Shown piece by piece: positions 21,308 through 32,646 of a DNA stretch of 64,000 bases. The notes under the pieces were generated by a model. It was not told the DNA's origin, ran no database searches, and saw only the letters and a list, made by a program, of their open reading frames with translations. The translations under genes and the position numbers were made by a program. The stretch covers positions 496,001 to 560,000 of the forward strand of contig JAIUPT010000036.1 in NCBI GenBank assembly GCA_022315425.1, read 5' to 3'. Each line of letters begins with the position of its first letter. Positions within the stretch are counted from its first letter, which is position 1. This stretch comes from Pseudevernia furfuracea (lineage: Eukaryota; Ascomycota; Lecanoromycetes; Lecanorales; Parmeliaceae).

Positions 21308-23756
21308 CGTGAGTGAAAAGATCATGTCTAAAAATCGATGATTATGGTGGAGTCAGGTTGGTGGAGGCGGGTTGAAGGGCTGAGAGCAATGGACATTGGT
21401 ACAGTAGTACTGAGAGACTGAAGGATCTAGTGGTAGCTTATTGCTGCTTTAAAGTTTGAACAAACAAAATTGTTCGCGAAACGCGTGGCGGCTATCTAAC
21501 GGTGTCTCGGATACTTACCTGTCACTAACTTTTCCAGGATGTCAAACTTGACCCGATTTCTCGGACAGATATGCGTCATGGGTTTGTGAATTTAGCCAGA
21601 CTGGAGGCGTGAGTGCTGTAAGACCTAAGGTTGAGTGCGCGCAGCTCTACCAGATATTTCGAAGCGGGTAATTATGAGAATGACAACGACGAGTGTAGGT
21701 ATCCCTACTCTTAGGGAGGGGCAATTTTGAAAGGACAAATCGAGGGGAATTAAGGACAATGGTCTCCCAGGCAAGGTCAATTGGAAGGATTGCTGCCCAT
21801 GGTCACGGACTGATCATTCGAGTATAAGTCTGCTATTTAAGCTTCTAGTAGGCATCAAATAGTCGATACTTGTGATATCAACGTAGGGAAAGAGGCTCAA
21901 GAGACCTAGATGAAGAAGACTTTCTTCAATCATAATTACACAAAACTTATAGTTGTTTGTAAATCTAGATTGCCTATGCCTCTCGAGATTGACTCACATC
22001 TGATAAGCAGTCGACGTAGATGTCCCACTTCTTGCGCTTGTTAGTTACTGGCATCAAATAGCACGAAACGCTCCACATTTCTTAGTTCCCTGAAGAGCCA
22101 AGGTTCCTGCTTTGTTGAAAGCAAACGTCGCCTGCTCAGGCGGCGTTTGCAAATACCGAGAAAAACCAGCAGCGAAATTGTTGTAAAGGCGGCATTCCCT
22201 GAAGCGCACGGTATGAAAAGACATCACGACCTCCGCTACTGCGCTCTCCCTATGCTGCCTTGCTCCAATTAAGCTGCTGCTGTGTTCTGGTCTCTACGCC
22301 ATTGTAGCCATTGCGCTTCGAGGAATGTATTGGCCTGCGTGCGTAGCTTTCCTAGAATGACTTCCTACTCCTCTCGCCACAGACGGAAGCGCCACGCAGA
22401 TTCATCTTCCTCCTTCTCCTCCTCCTCGCTGTCGACAGTTTTTTTTTGGGAGGGGGGTGAATCTAGACAACTCGCGTCTACGTTACAGCAAGAATTCTGG
22501 TTGATTTTTTCCTGGGGAAAGCCATAGTGTGACTCACTCTGAGCCAAAAATGTGAATGAAGGGTAGACAGACCGCCTGTCGACAGCTCGACTCTTCAAAA
22601 AGGTAGCGCCGTATGCCTCCATACAGATCATGCACTTGCCGTCTTTCGATTATTCGATTTGTAACGAGCTGAGTCAGAAAAACCCTCGCCATATTGATAG
22701 GTAATAAGTTCAAGATGTCGCTTGGTTGACGGTAAGGCTAGAGTGGATGATAGATTGAAAGGGTTGAGTCCGCCTGAGTTTAGGATGCTAGAGATACTCA
22801 TAATTCGTGGGATGCCACAAATAAAGCAGAGGTGAGGGAGACCTAGAACGTAAAAGGAGGCTAACATACCTTCAAACTTTCCTGAAAATAATCAGAAGTG
22901 AGTCACAGAATGCTATTGTCTTTCGATTCAGAACAACGTGTTTTTTTGACGGACCTCGGTGCGCAGAAACACAACAACCTTGAAACATACTTGCAATCAT
23001 ATATCACAGCGCAGGAGACTAAGACAACTTTGGGAGATAGGACGTAATCTTAGAGACAAAAGCCCAAAAACGAAGGCCCCCGGACAAAGCCCCGCTGATC
23101 GAATGGGAGTCAAAAGTTCAATCCATCAATAGTAATCCTCATAATCTTAGCACTACACAGTGTGTGATCCACTCTCAACTATCCAGCCGCGTCACTCGTC
23201 TCGTGGACTACCGAGTGAAGACGGTCAGTCAAAGGCTCGATAGAGATCCCTTGACTGGCAAACATGCCGAAGTTTTCTTGGCGACAGCAGAATCGGCCTC
23301 AAATTGCTCGACGGCTAGGGTACACGAGTGACCGGCACACTTGTAAAGAGAAGCCGAGGCAGGGCAGCAAACTAGAGCAGTAGAGTGGTCTGCATTCCAA
23401 AACTTTCGGGGATTTGATTCTTAGATTGAAGCAAAGTGAACCAGCTCCGAGCATGTTGTGTCCGGAATCTCACAGCGTGTTCTTCTCTCGTTAGAGCATG
23501 GTAGTATCGTTTGCTGCGGCTAGAATTCTCTGCGCTGTGGGATGTACGTGTAACTCCGACTCCACGCAGCCTGGAAACTTTAGCCTCCCGGCGCCCAGAA
23601 GCGCAAACTCATGCACGTCATTAGATCCTGTATCATTAACATGGAGATCATGATGTCAAAGTGCCCTCAAGAAATCTCTTTATCAAATCTACATCAATTT
23701 ATTCCCACGATACCTGTCTTCGCCACGAGAACCATTTGAGAAGCAGTTCCAAAGCA
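21308..23756. other. Long intergenic region
   Basis: No gene supported over 2.4 kb. It contains a strong hairpin (22121-22150), a T/G homopolymer stretch around 22440-22460, and the upstream region of the amidohydrolase gene. Confidence 0.4.
22121..22150. repeat. Imperfect inverted repeat / hairpin
   Basis: gcaaacgtcgcc, then tgctca, then ggcggcgtttgc: a 12-bp stem with one mismatch and a 6-nt loop. No gene adjoins within several hundred bases. Confidence 0.6.
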
Positions 23757-24740
23757 ATGGCGAAGACCCGACCTCTAATAACACTCGAAGAGCATTTCAT
23801 CTCCAAAGCTGCTCGTACCTGGGGCTTTGATAAAGACCTAATCCCCATCAAACGCTTTCCTCTTCCAGTCATTAAGAAGCTGTCAGATCTCAGCGATGAA
23901 CGACTCGAAGACATGGACGCCGGCTCTGTTACTTTGCAAGTGATATCCTCCGGCCCCACACACGGCTCGGCGCCCGTAGAGATCTGCCGTACAACCAACG
24001 ATGAACTGAGATCAGCTGTGGAAGGTAGCAAAGGCCGCTTTGCCGGCTTCGCTATGCTTCCCATGAGCGACCCTGCCGCTGCCGCCGAAGAACTAGAGCG
24101 TTGCGTCAAGACATTGGGATTTGTGGGGACATTGGTGAACAACCATGAAAAAGGTCGTTTCTACGACGATACTTTCTTCTGGCCCGTCTTCTCCAAGTGT
24201 CAGAGCCTCGATGTGGCCATCTACCTGCACCCGACTGTTCCCGGCCCAGGAATGGCGAAAGGCTCCGGCAACTACCCCGAAATCGTAGCGCACGGCCTGG
24301 ACACATACTGTTGGGGCTGGCATTCCGAAACTGGAGTGCACATACTCCGGCTTTTTGCCAGCGGACTCTTCGACGAGTATCCCAAACTCAAGGTCATTAT
24401 TGGTCACATGGGAGAGATGCTGCCGTTCATGCTGGACCGTATCATACGATTTGCCAAGAAGCAATGGCCGGAACGGAAGCGCGATTTACAGGCCGTGTGG
24501 GATCAGAATATATATATCACCACCGCTGGCATGTTTTCCGTTCCTCCTATGGCATGTCTGCTGAGAGTTTGTAAGATTGAGCACATTCTATATAGCGTCG
24601 ATTATCCATTTTCGAGCAACGAGGAAGGGGAGAACTTTATGGATGAACTCGCGAGAAGTGGATTATGTTCGAACGAGGAGATGGACAAGATTGCCTTTGA
24701 AAATGCGGAGGAGTTGCTTGGCGTTAAAGCTTTGCGGTAG
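23757..24740 (+). CDS. Amidohydrolase-2 family protein, resorcylate/dihydroxybenzoate decarboxylase-like
   Basis: Intronless, 327 aa from the ATG at 23757 ('MAKTRPLITLEEHF'), preferred because the family starts close to 'LEEHF'; upstream in-frame codons give no ATG. Metal and active-site positions of the 2,3-dihydroxybenzoate/gamma-resorcylate decarboxylase group are visible: Glu11 and His13 in 'LEEHF', the His of 'IYLHPT', the His of 'VIIGHMGE' and the Asp of 'YSVDYPF'. The 'WGWHSETGVHILRLFASGLFDEYP' segment is typical. These TIM-barrel enzymes use a divalent metal and remove or add CO2 on hydroxybenzoates, or hydrolyse related compounds; the exact substrate is not readable from sequence. 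Cytosolic, no signal peptide. Confidence 0.88.
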   Translation: MAKTRPLITLEEHFISKAARTWGFDKDLIPIKRFPLPVIKKLSDLSDERLEDMDAGSVTLQVISSGPTHGSAPVEICRTTNDELRSAVEGSKGRFAGFAMLPMSDPAAAAEELERCVKTLGFVGTLVNNHEKGRFYDDTFFWPVFSKCQSLDVAIYLHPTVPGPGMAKGSGNYPEIVAHGLDTYCWGWHSETGVHILRLFASGLFDEYPKLKVIIGHMGEMLPFMLDRIIRFAKKQWPERKRDLQAVWDQNIYITTAGMFSVPPMACLLRVCKIEHILYSVDYPFSSNEEGENFMDELARSGLCSNEEMDKIAFENAEELLGVKALR

Positions 24741-25369
24741 ATTAATTGCAGGAGGGAAGTCCAGTAAAAACGCACAGAATTACAAAAAGACCTGGCCAAA
24801 TTGCCCCTTACGTTTATAATTTAAGAAAGCCTTTCTACTAAAAGACTAAACCCTGTCAACATACACAAATATTGCACTCGCAATCGATCTGACGGGGCAA
24901 TCATTGCAATAATTTCGTCCGCCCCAATCGAAGTAGGTCATCAAGGCATTAAAATCGATTTTGACCTCATCCTGCACTTCCTCCCTCATCTCATCGTCTA
25001 AAATTCCTTTATCACTTTCATCCGCCAATGATCTCCCGGAACTCGAGTGGTAATTGAGAATGTATCGGACTCATGTTTGAGTGTTTGAAGAAATTGTTTC
25101 GGCGGACTCTGAAAAGCCAAGGACGCAACATGCGACAACAGAGATCCAATGTTTTCACTCTTACTACCTCCATGGGAGTTGTCAGAAAAAGAATGAATCG
25201 TTTAGCAGCGTCTATGCTATGATACCGTTCAGGATTTGCATGAGCAGAGACAGGTGCCTGCATCGAGTCTTAGCGAGCTTCGATGATAACGATCAAAAGA
25301 GACTTCTACCTGCTTCACCACAATAGCCCCCAATAAATAGCATATAAACAACAATGGCCGTAGCTAATC
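24741..25369. other. Intergenic
   Basis: No gene supported. The missing C-terminal part of the neighbouring alpha/beta-hydrolase relic was looked for on the minus strand and not found. Confidence 0.4.
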
Positions 25370-25890
25370 TTAAGCTATAAGCTCGACTTGGCCAACCGCC
25401 CAGGTTAATGCATCCCAGCAGTCATTCAAGAGAGTCGGGAAAGTGTGTTCGGTCGCGAGGCGGTAGTTCAGAGTGATCATGTAGAAGTCGAAGTTCTGCA
25501 TAACGAGCCGTAAGAGGAAAATCTCCTCGACATGATGATTGCCAACTGTCCACCCACCGCCATGGATGACGAAGAGCAGTGGTAGCTTCGCGCTCGATGT
25601 CGCAAATTTAGAGGGGCCGTAGATCCTAATGTCCATGGAATGGCCATCGCGTGTTTTGATGCTTTCGTGATGCGCTGTGTAGTCAATTTTAGTGACAGGG
25701 GATTTCTCTGCCCATGATTTGCTCTCTTCTTCGAATCAATGCGGGTGGCTACTGAGTAGAAAGATGCCTTGATTTTTTCTACGTCGTCGCTTTCCGCTTC
25801 AACGTCGTTCGATGGGTCATTTTGGTAGGCGATCCAGTCTGGAGCAGACTCGGAATAGTGAGCATTTCTGAGGGCCATGACCTGCATCAT
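25370..25890 (-). pseudogene. Truncated alpha/beta-hydrolase (HSL-like esterase) relic
   Basis: The first part (from 25890 or the ATG at 25875, 'MALRNAHYSESAPDWIAYQ') and the second part (ending at 25370) are in different frames. The shift needed is one base near 25724-25744, where the first frame reads 'RIDSKKR' and the second 'EEESKSWAEK'. The second part has the oxyanion-hole motif 'VIHGGGWTVGNHH' and 'YRLATEHTFPTLLNDCWDAL', typical of hormone-sensitive-lipase-like esterases. Reading then stops at 'AVGQVELIA'. The nucleophile GxSxG, the Asp and the His are all absent, so about two thirds of the enzyme is missing. Confidence 0.75.
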
Positions 25891-27298
25891 TTATATTCGT
25901 TGCTCTGAGAGATCGGGTGGGAAACACTTGTGTCAATGAATTGGAGCATTCTCGCTTGCTATCAAATGTCTTTACGCTCTTTATACGAGTGCTTATTTTT
26001 ACGTAATATTATTGACATCAATAATCGTACCTTTACAGATCCTGCACCTCAGCCTGTAATCACCAACACCTCCTGCAGGTTCTCGCAACTGGGGTGGTGA
26101 TGATAGACCAACAGGACGCCAGCGGAATGCTCGACAGAATGCCATTTCGCGCAGTGAAGACTTAGTGTGAGCCTCTGAGAGCGTAGAAGGGTTGTAGAAC
26201 TTCTATTCGTTACTGCTCGGATGTCCGTCTATTGAGGCTCGCGGGTGACAGAAGTCGTCGTTCACGGCAAGAAATCCCTCTGCCTTGTAAATCAGCATAA
26301 TTCGATCAATACTGCTTCAACGCATTTACTCTAGCAACCATATCTCCTTAATCAAACAGTATCTAAGACCATTTCTGTCTGTTGCGAGAACAGGCTACGC
26401 AGCGGAATAATGATGATCCGGTGACTAGGGCTGAGTGACTGAATTGTATCAGACTAAGGTACTGTATATACCTTAGCCACACAGAATAGTCATGAAAGAA
26501 GCATGAGAAGCATAAGGAAAGAATTCATGGAGGCGGCCATGGGCCAGTATTTATGCTCGGAAATTCGCCTCTTAGAATCATTTAGAAACAGGCCAATTTG
26601 TAAATCAAAAAGATGAATACAAGGGCGGGTCTTTCGACATTCTCGGTCAACATAGACCCATTTGGTGGATTCAAACAACACTTGTGGTCAGAGATATTTA
26701 GTTCGTATTAGATTCGATTCCTAATGGCGCTGGTACAATGGTGTTGCGGAGAAATGGAAGGATGGCAATGCATTCGTGTGGGTAGAAGAGGATGTAGAAT
26801 CTATGGAAGCCTTTGGCAGGAAGGTATACCCTTCCGCCAAGAAGCTATGCTATATAAGGCTAGCTGCAACAGCCTTCAGGCCGCACCTTCCAACTTGCGG
26901 TGCTAACTGTCACCCAAACAGCGCAATCGTATTAACCACTCGCGGTTAGCTTCAAGTGCCCACAGCAATGGTCTCCACCACTCCCGCACCAGTGCTGACT
27001 TCAGTCTTCTGCATTTCTTCGAAACAAGTTGCCTTCAACAATCAAGGCCGATGTTTATATGCTGGAGACCGATACATTGAAGCGATTCGGTCGCTCGGGG
27101 GGCTTCGTTGCGAGGCGATGCATCATCGTCACCTCGCTATGCGATCCTCGGTGACCGAGCTTGGCCAGCGAGAATTCAGTCATCTGGTCCCTTTGAAATA
27201 GAGAGGCCCGATGCCTCTAAATGAAAAATCAGAGCTTGTTTAGCTTTCTACAGAACTACTACGTTTCAGCCTCTAGTTACTACACAAAGCTATCAACC
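25891..27298. other. Intergenic
   Basis: No supported gene. It contains a short hairpin (ctaaggta..taccttag, 26454-26476) and the promoter region of scytalone dehydratase. Confidence 0.4.
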
Positions 27299-28216
27299 AT
27301 GCCTCTCGTACCTGAAGAGATCTCATTCTCTGGCAAGCCATCCTTTTCCTCTCATCTTCCTCTCTACCATACTTTCTACTGACATGTCTATATAGACTAC
27401 CTAGGCCTCAATGCCGCCCTGTTCGAATGGGCCGAAAGCTATGACTCCAAAGTCCGCGATCCCCTCTCAACTCCTCTATAAACCCTCTGACTCATCTACC
27501 AGGACTGGGCCCGTCTCCGCGCATGCGTTGCCCCAACCATGCGGATCGATTACCGCTCTTTCTTGGACAAATTGTGGGAAGCCTTACCTGCAGACGAATA
27601 CGTAGCCATGGCCTCCGACCCACACGTTCTCGGTGACCCTCTGCTCAAGACCCAGCATTTCATCGGCTCTTCGAAATGGGAAAAAGTGTCAGATAGCGAA
27701 GCCATCGGATGGCACCAAATGCGTGTTCCACATCAGAGGTACACGGATGAGACGAGGACCGTGGTCGCAGTGAAGGGCCATGCACACGGCTCGAACCAGC
27801 ACTGGTACAAGAAGGTAGATGGAAAGTGGAAGTTCGCTGGGCTGGCAGTGGAGATTAGGTGGGCCGAGTTCGATCTGGACAAAGTGTTTGCGAGTGGGAG
27901 GGATACATTTGGGGAGGCGGAGAAGGAGAAGATGATGGATGAGGCGGCTATCTTGACTGGGATACCAGGAAACGCTGTCCCACCAACTTCAGAGTCGATG
28001 AGCATGGAGAGGGAGCCTGCCGCTGCTCAAGGGGCCCCGGCGCCTACCATGGAGGATGCTTCGCATCCTGAGGTGATTGGCAATACGAGTGGAATGAGAA
28101 ATTTGGCTGAGTCGTTGAAGACGCCTATGGTTTATGAGGAGCAAGTTCAAGGAAGTACGGTCGAAGCGCCCATGGTCTACGGAGATCAGATCAAGGGGGG
28201 TATGGTTGCTGTTTGA
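27299..28216 (+). CDS. SCD1: Scytalone dehydratase
   Basis: Three exons: 27299-27332, 27396-27451, 27503-28216, giving 267 aa. Intron 1 (27333-27395) has a GC..AG border (gcaagc..tatag, ctgac branch) and intron 2 a weak gtccgc donor with a clear ctgac..accag end; both joins restore the conserved protein ('ISFSDYLGLNAAL', 'ESYDSKDWARLRACVAPTMRIDYRSFLDKLW'). The enzyme dehydrates scytalone and vermelone in DHN-melanin synthesis. Against the Magnaporthe enzyme, Tyr27, Asp28, Tyr47, His82, His107 and Asn128 match the active-site Tyr30, Asp31, Tyr50, His85, His110 and Asn131, but the Ser129 position is Gly126 ('HAHGSNQHW'). About 90 residues after the fold are extra, ending in two 'PMVY..Q..G..V' units. 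No other melanin gene is in the window. Confidence 0.9.
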
Positions 28217-29398
28217 AGGGTGCGTCTACTTATCCGAGCGTTGTGTACTCTACAGCTATAGACACAAATAGCTCTTTCTCTCCAAAGCCATTGAGGCTGC
28301 ATGAGTGCTCGTGTCTCATACTTAGAGCATTGGGTTCATTCTTCGCCAGTCCATAAAACACGTTGTTTATATTAAAAGTGTTCCCCACTCCCGTAATGTT
28401 CCGCTTTAAAATTTACCGTCGGCGCTATTCATAACCACGTTCGCAAAACCGTTAGCCCGTTGGCGAAGGATATGCTACCGCCATGGCTGTCACCAGCTGA
28501 GGGAAGTTTAAATCACTGCACCGGTAAAGTATAAACACGCGATAGAGCCGACGACGGCCTCCAGCTCAGCGCCACGGCTCCACACCCTTTACGCACGAGC
28601 TTCTCCATGCCCTAGTCATTTCAAAGGCCAGCAACCGTACGGAGTAATGACCATCAATATTAACGTGGCCTCGCTGATTTGTTGCAGAGAATTCGCCGAT
28701 GCTTACTTACATACATGCATTGACAGGTGACCGAGACCTGCATACGGTATTCTACCGGTCACGTCTTGCACTAGCGAGAATGAATTACCGGCTCCTTCAT
28801 GAGAAGATGACGAACAATAAGCAAATGTAAGCTGGAACTCATTCAGATCCTTCCTATCGATCGTTTACGTCAACAAGGGATCTTGGACAAGGAGCGTCCC
28901 GGCCCGGGCATGTTCGCTTCAATAGCCTCAAAACGGTAATTCGTCAACAGGAACGTGAGATGATAACCGTAGCAGACCTACTTGATCATCCATCATGATC
29001 ATCCACTAAGGGACTGGGCCAGATATGCAGGTCATAGTCGATCTTCTTCGATCGATCTTGGGAAGAGAGTACCCATAATGCAGGTACCCATGCCCATTGT
29101 TCAAGGCGCGCGAATTGAGTCCTTCCTGTGTAAAATTTCTACATTGTCTCTTGCCGGATCTAGTTTGAACATGCTTGCTCGGGTAGTCTCGCTCTGGGCA
29201 TTCTTGCTCTAGGTATTCTTGCTCTTTGTAACGGTATCCGATCTCTGCATGTTCGACCATGGCACTATATACTCTACCATCATGTGTTTGTAATATATAT
29301 ATCTCCGAAGTAGCCACACTTATCCTCCAAACTCTACTTATACCATACCTAACCCAAACCGCCACCCACCCCTACCACCCTCCTTCCCCACAACCACC
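28217..29398. other. Intergenic
   Basis: No gene supported. A TATA-like ctatatact at 29265-29273 lies about 130 bp before the next start codon. Confidence 0.4.
29265..29273 (+). promoter_or_regulatory. TATA-like box
   Basis: ctatatact about 126 bp before the ATG at 29399; a plausible core promoter element for the SnoaL-like gene. Confidence 0.35.
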
Positions 29399-30004
29399 AT
29401 GCGTAGCTCAATCCTCCTCGCAACCCTCGCCTCCCTACCCTCCCTCCTCGCCCTCTCAGTACCAAGTCTCTACCCCCGCTCCTATACCGATATCAGCGCG
29501 AACGCCAGCTACTGCCCCGGCCACCCCGCGCCCGAACACATCCAGCGCCAAATCTTCTCCGGCTTCGTCAACCAGCTCTACGTCGAAAAAGACGTCATTG
29601 GCGCCTTCAACAAGTACATCGCCTTCAATCTAACCGAGCATGACCCATTCGATGCTCAGGGCAGGATTGCGAACGAGGAGAAATTGTCGCACAGTAAGTA
29701 AAAGATTCCGCATTCCTACCCTCGCCTGGAACTTGTAGATGGATATATTCGAGGCTCTCTTCGAACCGCGCGGGAAGGCTGACTACCGAGTCCTTTTGCA
29801 GTCATTCCTTTCGTGCCCTCCGTAGTCCTCCGCCATAGCTTCGACAACAACATCGGCTTCATCCACGTGCGCGTCAATGAGGCAAACGAGGAGCCCATTG
29901 CGCTGGCGGACATTTACAGGATGGATGGGACGTGCCTTGTTGAGCATTGGGACGTGACGCAGGCGAGGCCGGCGAATGCTACGAATCCGATTGCGATGTT
30001 CTAG
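29399..30004 (+). CDS. Secreted SnoaL-like (NTF2-fold) protein
   Basis: Two exons, 29399-29693 and 29802-30004, with a 108-nt intron (gtaagt..ttgcag), giving 165 aa. Signal peptide at residues 1 to about 19 ('MRSSILLATLASLPSLLAL'). The mature part has the SnoaL-like layout: 'IFSGFVNQLYVEKDVIGAFNKYIAFNLTEHDPF', then 'VVLRHSFDNNIGFIHVRV', 'ALADIYRMDGTCLVEHWDVTQ', ending near 'NPIAMF'. Proteins of this type are usually annotated as polyketide-cyclase-like, but many secreted fungal members have no demonstrated activity. It lies 1.2 kb from scytalone dehydratase, which has the same NTF2-type fold; that could be coincidence. Confidence 0.8.
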
Positions 30005-30250
30005 GGGCGGCTTGATGGAGGTCCCAGGGGGGAAGAGAGATGAAATTGACAATGACGGCATTTGAATGGAGTAATGAGATTGCATGGACCGAGAGGCTCT
30101 TTCAAAGTGATGATAGACAATCATAGGAATACATAGACAGTGGAGACGAATATATACAGGCGATGGAAAAGCATACTTGCGCAATACGACATGTCGCGAG
30201 TCGCCAGAACGAGAGATAAGCCAACCTCGAGGGTATCAAGCATGGTCTTC

Positions 30251-31331
30251 TCAGCACCCCCCTCCACCTCCACCTCCATCTCCACCTGCACCTGCACTAG
30301 CCCCAGCAGCACTTCCACTTTTCCTTCTCCTTGCTTCCAGCACCGCCAATCCAGTCACTACAACCTCATCCATCAAAACTCCACTCACGAAAGACCCTAC
30401 CTCAAACTTCCCATCCTTATGCAAAGCCCACATGCTCTTCTCAAACTTCGCACACACCTTTTCTTGCTGATCCAAACATATGATGCCGCCCCGGTCAAAT
30501 GTATTGGCATTCTTCCACTTGAAGCGCATTCTTCTTCCCTCTGTTGTAGAGACTAGACTGGTCCATTCGTGAGCGCTAGTAAATATGCCTGAGGCGGACA
30601 GGGCAATAGGATTGTTATGAATAACCATTTCAATCTCTCTAGAGAAAGAGTGGAAAGTAGCCGTGCCGATGACGGTGCAGGTGTCGGCTTTGTAGACTGT
30701 CACATGTAGCTTGGAGCTGAAGAGGCCTCCGCTATTCAATGTTACTGTGTAGAGGACTGTGGTTTTGTTCAGGGCCGAGGATTTGGATATTCCGGTGCGT
30801 CATGCCTGAATGATAGACGTGGAGGAGGCGAGAAGACGAGGGTGAATCGGTTGACGCTACGTATGCGGGTGGAGCAGCGGTGTAGGGATAATCTGTGTAT
30901 GGCGTCGTTCCTTCATAGGGAGCAGCTGATTGCGCTTGAGGGATGGCTTGGCCACGGATGTTGTTGGGGTACTGAGAGGGACGGGTTCCTGTATAGGGAA
31001 GGGCTGGCTGCCCATTGGGCAGTGGTTGAACTCTCATGTTGTCAGGATATCGAGAGGGTGGAAGTCCTGCATATGGAAATTCTTCGATCACGGCTTGTGA
31101 CACGGCGTTGTAGAAAAGCTTCAGACTTGAAATACCTGAAAAGCTAGAAGAGATGCTTGAGGGTTGTACAACAGGAATCGAGACGAGTCTTATGCAATGC
31201 ACGGAAGAAATGAAAGGAGAAAGAGCGAGGGCTCTAAAGTCTGACGCAGGGATAAGCGGTTGGAAGCATCGACCATCACTACTCGTGCTCGCATCATTGA
31301 CCAGAAATAGGAATGCTATCGTGAGACTCAT
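30251..31331 (-). pseudogene. Tubby/scramblase-like fungal protein with one-base frameshift
   Basis: The N-terminal part is Pro/Tyr-rich with two approximate 27-residue repeats ('PYAGLPPSRYPDNMR...' and 'PYTGTRPSQYPNNIRG...'), then 'LLHVYHSGMTHRNIQILGP'. The next conserved stretch ('TTVLYTVTLNSGGLFSSK') is in another frame. Removing one A from ctgaacaaaacc (minus strand, plus coordinates about 30761-30772) would join them without a gap. The rest ('MRFKWKNANTFDRGGIIC', 'CAKFEKSMWALHKDGKFEVG') matches the tubby-C/scramblase-like layout of fungal proteins, with a Gly/Ala-rich tail. The upstream start (an ATG at 31331) is uncertain and an N-terminal intron is possible. It may be a recent pseudogene or an assembly error. 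Confidence 0.6.
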
Positions 31332-32046
31332 GGCAATGTCGTGCTGCCGTTGTGGGGGCTGACAGCAGGCGCAGCCCAAACTGAGAAAACCCTTTGCACG
31401 AGCAATGAACATGGACTTACACCTCGCTTACACGTTCAAAGTCCATCAATGCCGACTATAATGATTCACCGTGATTGAGTTACTGATTAAAGATGCACCT
31501 GACTCGTGTAACAAATCATGTATAATGAGATATCACGAGTCAGAGGAGTAATAAGATGACGGAGCCTCGGAAGTCCAGCGCAAACTGCGGAATTCCTGCG
31601 AGCCAGTTTAGCCGCTGAAATCCCGACCATTCAACAGCGCACAGCCTCTCAATATTTCGAGCAAGGACAATGATGGCACTAATAAAACCCAGTATCTGGC
31701 GTCATCTAGGAGCTTGAAAACTAAGAAGAGTGCCATGCAACCTGCTCTCCCTCATTAGCCGTATGAATGTCATGAGGCAGTGAGTGACTGGTGTCGGATA
31801 ATCGATTTGGCGACTACCCCAGTTGCTCACAGTGTCGGAATAGGTCGTGGCTTAAGCTTGGAGCAGCGTCCGTTCATTATCGGGAGATCAAGTCTCTTTT
31901 TTTGCTAAACATGTTACATGAATTCTAGCGACAGCAGTATTGGCGCAGGTCTGTTTTAATTATCTGTGATGTTTCTCTCTGTCCCTCTTTCTGTAGAGCC
32001 TCCGCACACCTGGATCTTGAATTTTCCAAACGGCATTTGCACTCCA
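31332..32046. other. Intergenic between divergent genes
   Basis: Shared upstream region of the minus-strand tubby-like gene and the plus-strand secreted protein. No other gene seen. Confidence 0.4.
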
Positions 32047-32646
32047 ATGCTATCTCTAGTCTGCTTCGCCTCTTCTCTACTCGTTACTACATTTGCCCTC
32101 CCAACCGAAAGTATTTCGATCATCTCAAAACCAAAGGATGTCAGCGCATTGACCTTCTCACCACCAAATTTAACAACAGTACGTCTAACAAACAACCTCA
32201 CAACTACCGCGACCTCGTGTCCAAGATGTTGGCCCAATAATCCTGATCCGGACCCCACGAAGGAAGCCAGCTCGATCACCCATCCAGCGGACTGCTTTCA
32301 AGCCGTCCTCAAAATGCTCGCTGAAGGATCTGACCTCGAGTTATTGGTATGGGATAGGCTACGATCATGGATCTATGACAGCTGTGGCCTGTTTCTCCTA
32401 CCCGCAGAAGGGCTCCCAGTCCATCGGGACACCTTCACTAGAAATGACATTGCACAATGTGCAGAGAACCTTCGGCTGGCGTGCGTGAATAAAGAACATG
32501 GATTTAGAGGGGGTATCTTACCGATAGCCGCGGGCGTCTTTCATGTCGCAGTTTCTGGAAAGCCAGTTCAATTATCGTCGAGCGAGTGGGAGGAGGGCAT
32601 CATGTTGAATACGACGGCGTTGAAGAACAGAGCTTTAATTCTTTAG
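32047..32646 (+). CDS. Small secreted protein, Cys-containing, unknown
   Basis: Intronless, 199 aa from the ATG at 32047, chosen because it puts a clean signal peptide at the start ('MLSLVCFASSLLVTTFALP'). An in-frame ATG 26 codons upstream would bury that peptide. The mature protein has Cys at 'SCPRCWP', 'ADCFQA', 'DSCGLF', 'AQCAEN' and 'ACVNKE', an even number after processing as expected for disulfides, and N-glycosylation sequons ('NLTT', 'NTTA'). No family recognised; the size and Cys pattern would put it among candidate effectors, but that is inference. Confidence 0.65.
   Translation: MLSLVCFASSLLVTTFALPTESISIISKPKDVSALTFSPPNLTTVRLTNNLTTTATSCPRCWPNNPDPDPTKEASSITHPADCFQAVLKMLAEGSDLELLVWDRLRSWIYDSCGLFLLPAEGLPVHRDTFTRNDIAQCAENLRLACVNKEHGFRGGILPIAAGVFHVAVSGKPVQLSSSEWEEGIMLNTTALKNRALIL

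Noticed and set aside
22282..22867. Overlapping frames on both strands near the T/G homopolymer
   Set aside because: No motif, start context or splice support; low-complexity composition explains them.
27299..30004. DHN-melanin or polyketide gene cluster
   Set aside because: Only scytalone dehydratase is recognisable; no polyketide synthase, T4HN/T3HN reductase or cluster regulator is in the window.
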